A stretch of 9,650 nucleotides of DNA from Planctomycetaceae bacterium (GTDB lineage Bacteria; Planctomycetota; Planctomycetia; Planctomycetales; Planctomycetaceae). A program made the position numbers and the translations under genes. The notes beneath the pieces were generated by a model, which saw only the letters and a list, made by a program, of their open reading frames with translations, had not been told where the DNA came from and ran no database searches. Shown one piece after another: positions 6,117 to 9,650 of this stretch (positions are counted from its first letter, which is position 1; each line of letters opens with the position of its first letter). The stretch is from positions 1 to 9,650 of the forward strand of contig JAGQQQ010000172.1 of the NCBI GenBank assembly GCA_020426125.1, written 5' to 3'.

Positions 6117-9100
6117 TCAGCGGAAATCTCGGGATTTGTGTTGGATCGCGGCGACTCTTTCGGAAAGGTCTTCCAGACGGCGGACGACGACATGGATCAC
6201 TCGGTCTTTCCGTTCCACGTCCCCGTGAACCAGCCATGCGGAGGAATGCCGGGCAATCTGGCGGAAGTACTCCCAAGTCCCTGTATGCACAACAAGATTG
6301 GCCGTGCCGGTTTCGTCCTCGATGGTGACAAACGTGATCCCCTTCGCGGTGCTGGGGCGCTGACGGAGCAAAACGATCCCCGCGATCCGGACGCGAGTGC
6401 CGTGTTTCGTCTCCAGCAGTTGCCGATTGGGGATCACTCCCAACGTCGCGAGGTGTTCCCGATGAAAGGACAAAGGATGGGCTCGAAGCGATAACCCCGT
6501 CATTCGGTAATCGGTGTCGACCTCTTCTTCGGGAGCCATTTCGGGGAGCGTGGCCATCGGTTCATCACTGTCGTCCAGATCATCGAACAGTGTCCGCTGC
6601 CGTGGCTTCTTGGGGACGGCCAGTGAGTCCCACATCACTTCGCGACGGGTGGGGTTGAGACTGGCGAAGGCATCCGCCTCCGCCAGACGTTCGGTCTGTC
6701 CCTGTCCGAGTCCGGTCCGCCTGAGAAACTCTTTCATGGACTCGAATGGCCCCTCTGTTCGGCAACGCATCACTGTCTCAGCCGCTGTTTCATGTAGTCC
6801 TTGAATCAGTCTCAGGCCGAGGCGGACTTGGCCTTGTTCGATCGTGCAGTCCCAGTCGCTGTGATTGACATCCGCCGGGAGGACGCCGACGCCGTGGTCC
6901 CGGGCATCGCGGATCAATTGGGCCGGAGCGTAAAACCCCATTGGCTGGCTATTGATGATCGCCGCAACAAACTGAGCGGGGTAATGGCACTTGAGCCACG
7001 CGGAGACATAAACCAGCAGGGCAAAGCTGGCGGCGTGGCTTTCAGGGAACCCGTATTCTCCGAAGCCGCGAATCTGCTGAAAGACCCGTTCGGCGAATTC
7101 CCCTTCGAGTCCGTGTCGTCGCATACCGTCCAAGAGCTTGGTTCGGAATTGATCGATGATTCCCGGTCGCCGCCAGGCCCCCATCGCCCGTCGTAGTTGA
7201 TCCGCTTCCCCCGGTGTAAATCCGGCCGCGACAATCGCCAGTTGCATGCACTGCTCCTGAAACAAGGGCACGCCCAACGTCTTCTTCAGGACCTCGCGAA
7301 TTGCCTCATTGGGATAAGTCTCCGGTTCCTCTCCGAATCGCCGCCTGAGAAAGGGATGGACCATGTCCCCCTGAATCGGACCGGGGCGGACAATCGCGAC
7401 CTCGATCACCAAATCGTAGTAGCAACGCGGCTTCAAACGGGGAAGCATCGACATCTGAGCGCGGCTTTCGATTTGGAAGACTCCCATCGTGTCCGCTTCG
7501 CAGATCATGTCATAGACTTGGGGATCCTCCTCCGGAACGGTCGCCAGCGTCAGCGAGCGGCCCGTGCTCGACGCAATCAGTTCAAAGCATTTGCGAATGG
7601 CTGACAACATTCCCAACGCCAGACAATCCACTTTCAGAATTCCCAGATCATCCAGATCGTCTTTGTTCCACTGGACAACGGTGCGACCATTCATCGCGGC
7701 GTTTTCGATCGGGACCAACTCATCCAATGGCCCCCGCGTCATCACCATTCCTCCCACATGCTGGGACAGATGACGGGGAAACCCCAGCAACTCATTGACC
7801 AGATAAACAAACTGCCGCCCAGTCTGGGAACGGACATCCAGCCCCGCCTCTTGGCATCGCTTTTCAAAGTCATCCGAGGCCCGGTAATGGTCGGCGTTCT
7901 TCGCCAACCGGTCGACTAGATCGAGCGAGAACCCAAGCGCCTTGCCCACATCTCGAATCGCTGATCGGGGACGATAGGTGATTGTCACCGCTGCGATCCC
8001 AGCGCGCTCGCGGCCATACTTCTCGTACAAATACTGCAGCACCTCTTCGCGACGTTCGTGTTCGAAATCGACATCAATGTCAGGGGCCTCGTCCCGTTCG
8101 CGGCTGATGAACCGTTCGAACAGGACATTGATCCGTTCGGGGTCGACGGCCGTCACCCCCAAACAATAGCAAACGGCCGAGTTCGCGGCCGATCCTCTCC
8201 CCTGACACAGGATCCCCCGCGATCGGGCAAAGCGAACCAGGTCCCAGACCGTCAGAAAATACGGCTCGTACTTCAACTCCTCGATCAGTCCGAGTTCATG
8301 CTCCAGTAACCGCCGCGTCTTCTCCGGCAGACCGCCCGGATAGCGGCGTTCGGCACCTTCCCAGGTCAGCTTCCGTAGATATTCAATCGGAGTCATTCCC
8401 GCCGGAGCCAGTTCCTCAGGGTACTCGTAACGCAGTTCCTCCAGCGAAAAGGTGCACTGCTCCGCGATCTCGACCGTTCTCGCCAGCGCCTCTGGGAGAT
8501 CGGCATACACCCTCTGCAACAATGCCAGTGACCGGAGATGCCGCTGGGCGTTCGGCTGCAAGTCGTTTCCGGCCTGAGCGACAGTCGTGTGCAGGCGAAT
8601 GGCCGTCAGCACGTCATGAAGCGGTTTGCGCCCCGGCACATGGAACAGCGCATTCCCCGCCGCGACCGGTGGCAACCGCGTCTCCCGAGAGAGGGTCTTG
8701 AGCCAGTCGACACGTTCCCGGTCATGGGGACCACAGTGCAATTCCGCGAGCAAGGAGACAGCGTCTCCGTAGATTTCGCGGTATCGGTGTCCCCTCTCCA
8801 GATCGAACTGCTCATGGTCAACGGGAGGCACAACTCCCGCCAGCAGCCCGCGCGTATGCCCAGCGAGATCCGCCACGGTGAGTTCGCATTCCCCTTTCGG
8901 AGCCCGTCGACGGCCCAGGGTGATCAATTTGCAGAGTTGAGAATATCCCTGGCGATTCTTGGCCCACAGAACGACAGGGGGGCCATCGACCGGGCGAATC
9001 TCGGTACCAATGATGAGCGGGAGAGGATGGTCCTTCGTTGCGGTGTGAGCCCGCACGACGCCGGCCAGCGTCTGGATGTCCGTCACCGCGAGCGCGGCAT

Positions 9101-9197
9101 ATCCCATTTCGGCGGCCCGCGCCACCATCTCCTCCGGATGCGATGCTGCTTCGAGGAAGGAGAAGTTTGTGAGACAATGCAACTCCGCATATTTCAT
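6117..9197 (-). CDS. dnaE2: Error-prone DNA polymerase III alpha subunit DnaE2 (ImuC)
   Basis: 1026 aa, close to the usual DnaE2 length. C-family polymerase that copies past DNA damage and is typically SOS-induced. Domains in order: PHP domain (1 to about 200) opening KYAELHCLTNFSFLEAASHP, the DnaE2 version in which the HxH of active PHP domains is lost (H7, L9); palm and thumb with RGSAANSAVCYCLG (334-347) and the acidic motif PDIDVDF (372-378); the third catalytic Asp at D524 (LKVDCLALGML); fingers with IVRPGPIQGDMVHPF (602-616), MGVFQIESRAQ (571-581) and GFGEYGFPESHAASF (711-725); a helix-hairpin-helix region (about 775-860); an acidic linker (870-892); and a C-terminal OB fold (935-1000, RVRIAGIVLLRQRP). 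The tau-binding tail of DnaE1 is absent, as expected. ATG 9197 matches the family start; a GTG 15 codons upstream is less likely. There is no clear Shine-Dalgarno. ImuA and ImuB are not adjacent: the 453 bp upstream contain neither. Confidence 0.97.
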   Translation of the reverse strand: MKYAELHCLTNFSFLEAASHPEEMVARAAEMGYAALAVTDIQTLAGVVRAHTATKDHPLPLIIGTEIRPVDGPPVVLWAKNRQGYSQLCKLITLGRRRAPKGECELTVADLAGHTRGLLAGVVPPVDHEQFDLERGHRYREIYGDAVSLLAELHCGPHDRERVDWLKTLSRETRLPPVAAGNALFHVPGRKPLHDVLTAIRLHTTVAQAGNDLQPNAQRHLRSLALLQRVYADLPEALARTVEIAEQCTFSLEELRYEYPEELAPAGMTPIEYLRKLTWEGAERRYPGGLPEKTRRLLEHELGLIEELKYEPYFLTVWDLVRFARSRGILCQGRGSAANSAVCYCLGVTAVDPERINVLFERFISRERDEAPDIDVDFEHERREEVLQYLYEKYGRERAGIAAVTITYRPRSAIRDVGKALGFSLDLVDRLAKNADHYRASDDFEKRCQEAGLDVRSQTGRQFVYLVNELLGFPRHLSQHVGGMVMTRGPLDELVPIENAAMNGRTVVQWNKDDLDDLGILKVDCLALGMLSAIRKCFELIASSTGRSLTLATVPEEDPQVYDMICEADTMGVFQIESRAQMSMLPRLKPRCYYDLVIEVAIVRPGPIQGDMVHPFLRRRFGEEPETYPNEAIREVLKKTLGVPLFQEQCMQLAIVAAGFTPGEADQLRRAMGAWRRPGIIDQFRTKLLDGMRRHGLEGEFAERVFQQIRGFGEYGFPESHAASFALLVYVSAWLKCHYPAQFVAAIINSQPMGFYAPAQLIRDARDHGVGVLPADVNHSDWDCTIEQGQVRLGLRLIQGLHETAAETVMRCRTEGPFESMKEFLRRTGLGQGQTERLAEADAFASLNPTRREVMWDSLAVPKKPRQRTLFDDLDDSDEPMATLPEMAPEEEVDTDYRMTGLSLRAHPLSFHREHLATLGVIPNRQLLETKHGTRVRIAGIVLLRQRPSTAKGITFVTIEDETGTANLVVHTGTWEYFRQIARHSSAWLVHGDVERKDRVIHVVVRRLEDLSERVAAIQHKSRDFR

Positions 9198-9233
9198 CGG
9201 AAACGAGCCAGGAAAACGGATGCAACCACGGGG

Positions 9234-9248
9234 AGGGAGCCACTCCCT
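9234..9248 (-). other. Hairpin in the dnaE2 leader
   Basis: AGGGAG at 9234-9239 and CTCCCT at 9243-9248 form a six-pair stem with a 3-nt loop, 37 nt before the dnaE2 ATG. If transcription starts near 9259 it would be close to the 5' end of the mRNA, where it could stabilise the message or affect translation. It is small and its role is inferred. Confidence 0.3.
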
Positions 9249-9257
9249 AATTTAATA

Positions 9258-9294
9258 AAATGTACATTTGATCACTTTTTAGGCGCTGTGCCAA
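9258..9294 (-). promoter_or_regulatory. Candidate dnaE2 promoter with overlapping palindromic operator
   Basis: On the minus strand, TTGGCA (9294-9289, five of six bases of the -35 consensus) is followed 17 bp later by TCAAAT (9271-9266, four of six of the -10 consensus). The 12-bp perfect palindrome AAATGTACATTT (9258-9269) overlaps the -10 box in an AT-rich island that contrasts with the surrounding DNA. Repression by a dimeric regulator, LexA or another damage-response protein, would fit a dnaE2 gene. The site is not the E. coli CTGT-N8-ACAG nor the GAAC-N4-GTTC box, so the regulator is unknown. Confidence 0.38.
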
Positions 9295-9650
9295 GCCAAA
9301 AAAAGAGGCAGACAGGCATCCCGAACGCCATGGATTCGTCCTTGTCACAGTGTCTGGATGGCAAAAGTCGGTGAAAGATCCACTCGCAGTGAGACGGGAT
9401 TTGACGATTCGCGAAAAGCAAACCCGGATGTTCCCGGGTGCAAAAGATGTCCACGAATTTCCCACAAGCGATCGTTCTTGACTGGCGCATTCCAGAATTC
9501 GCATGTGCATGGGGAAACAGAAAAGGCGATCGACACGAAGTCATGGAGCCGAGGGGTGTTCGTGTTCATCCGACTCGATCTGTCTGATCCATGCCCGCTT
9601 TCCCCGGTTGGACGAGACGGGAAGCCGTTCGACAGACCACGATGGAACGA

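Larger units (their letters stand above)
9198..9650. other. 453-bp region upstream of dnaE2, no recognised gene
   Basis: Apart from the dnaE2 control region at its left end I recognise no gene. A plus-strand frame is open from 9256 to the window end, with ATG at 9358 (MAKVGERSTRSE...) and later GTG starts at 9556 and 9562 (VFIRLDLSDPCP). A minus-strand frame is open from the right edge to a stop at 9345. Both lack a recognisable motif, and several frames stay open here together, so open length alone is weak evidence. The end of a neighbouring gene may lie beyond the edge. Confidence 0.4.

Noticed and set aside
5752..6276. 174-codon minus-strand frame overlapping the dnaE2 3' end
   Set aside because: Its first third is dnaE2 sequence in another frame, and the rest is Pro/Arg/Ser-rich without a recognisable domain.
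9276..9303. T-run, GGC...GCC and A-run looking like a terminator
   Set aside because: The order is T-stem-A on the plus strand, so neither strand has the stem followed by a T-run that intrinsic termination needs; the stem has only three GC pairs and an A-A mismatch.
8538..9374. 278-codon plus-strand frame antisense to dnaE2
   Set aside because: Its codon boundaries coincide with those of dnaE2, which favours long open antisense frames. The product is Arg/Gln-rich without any domain, and dnaE2 is unambiguous.

Overview
The window looks like bacterial chromosome from a planctomycete (Planctomycetales, moderately high GC). This rests on the style of its proteins: a secreted, unnamed protein at the left edge, an M24-fold protein without its metal ligands, a large two-part ferritin-like protein of the DUF455 type and a DnaE2 polymerase. 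The organism call is an inference from protein character and remembered families; no marker gene in the window settles it. I see no tRNA, rRNA, CRISPR array, transposase or integrase, so this reads as ordinary chromosomal sequence rather than a mobile island.

Layout. Positions 1-435 (minus strand) hold the N-terminal 145 codons of a secreted protein that runs off the left edge. It is divergent from a NodB-type polysaccharide deacetylase at 550-1731 (plus). The deacetylase ends inside, and antisense to, the 3' end of an M24/creatinase-fold protein at 1594-2772 (minus), a 138-bp convergent coding overlap. A 307-bp gap at 2773-3079 separates that gene from a divergent exported SurA/PpiC-type peptidyl-prolyl isomerase at 3080-3985 (plus). 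After a strong hairpin and a short leader with repeats comes the ferritin-like diiron protein at 4138-5568 (plus). A long 548-bp gap between convergent genes follows. Then comes error-prone polymerase DnaE2/ImuC at 6117-9197 (minus), preceded by an AT-rich promoter-like stretch with a perfect palindrome. The last 450 bp contain no gene I can recognise.

How the genes relate. Strands alternate and most genes look monocistronic, so the window does not read as one pathway or a multi-gene system. Two genes act on the cell envelope (deacetylase, periplasmic foldase) and one on DNA damage tolerance (DnaE2, here without adjacent imuA or imuB). One is a probable diiron oxidase or hydroxylase of unknown substrate, and one is a probable pseudo-peptidase.

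The points most worth a second look are the overprinted C-terminus of the deacetylase, the loss of all five M24 metal ligands, the complete ExxH-type diiron set plus a second ferritin-like half in the 476-aa protein, and the palindrome overlapping a candidate -10 box of dnaE2. I did not find convincing evidence for an undescribed multi-gene system.
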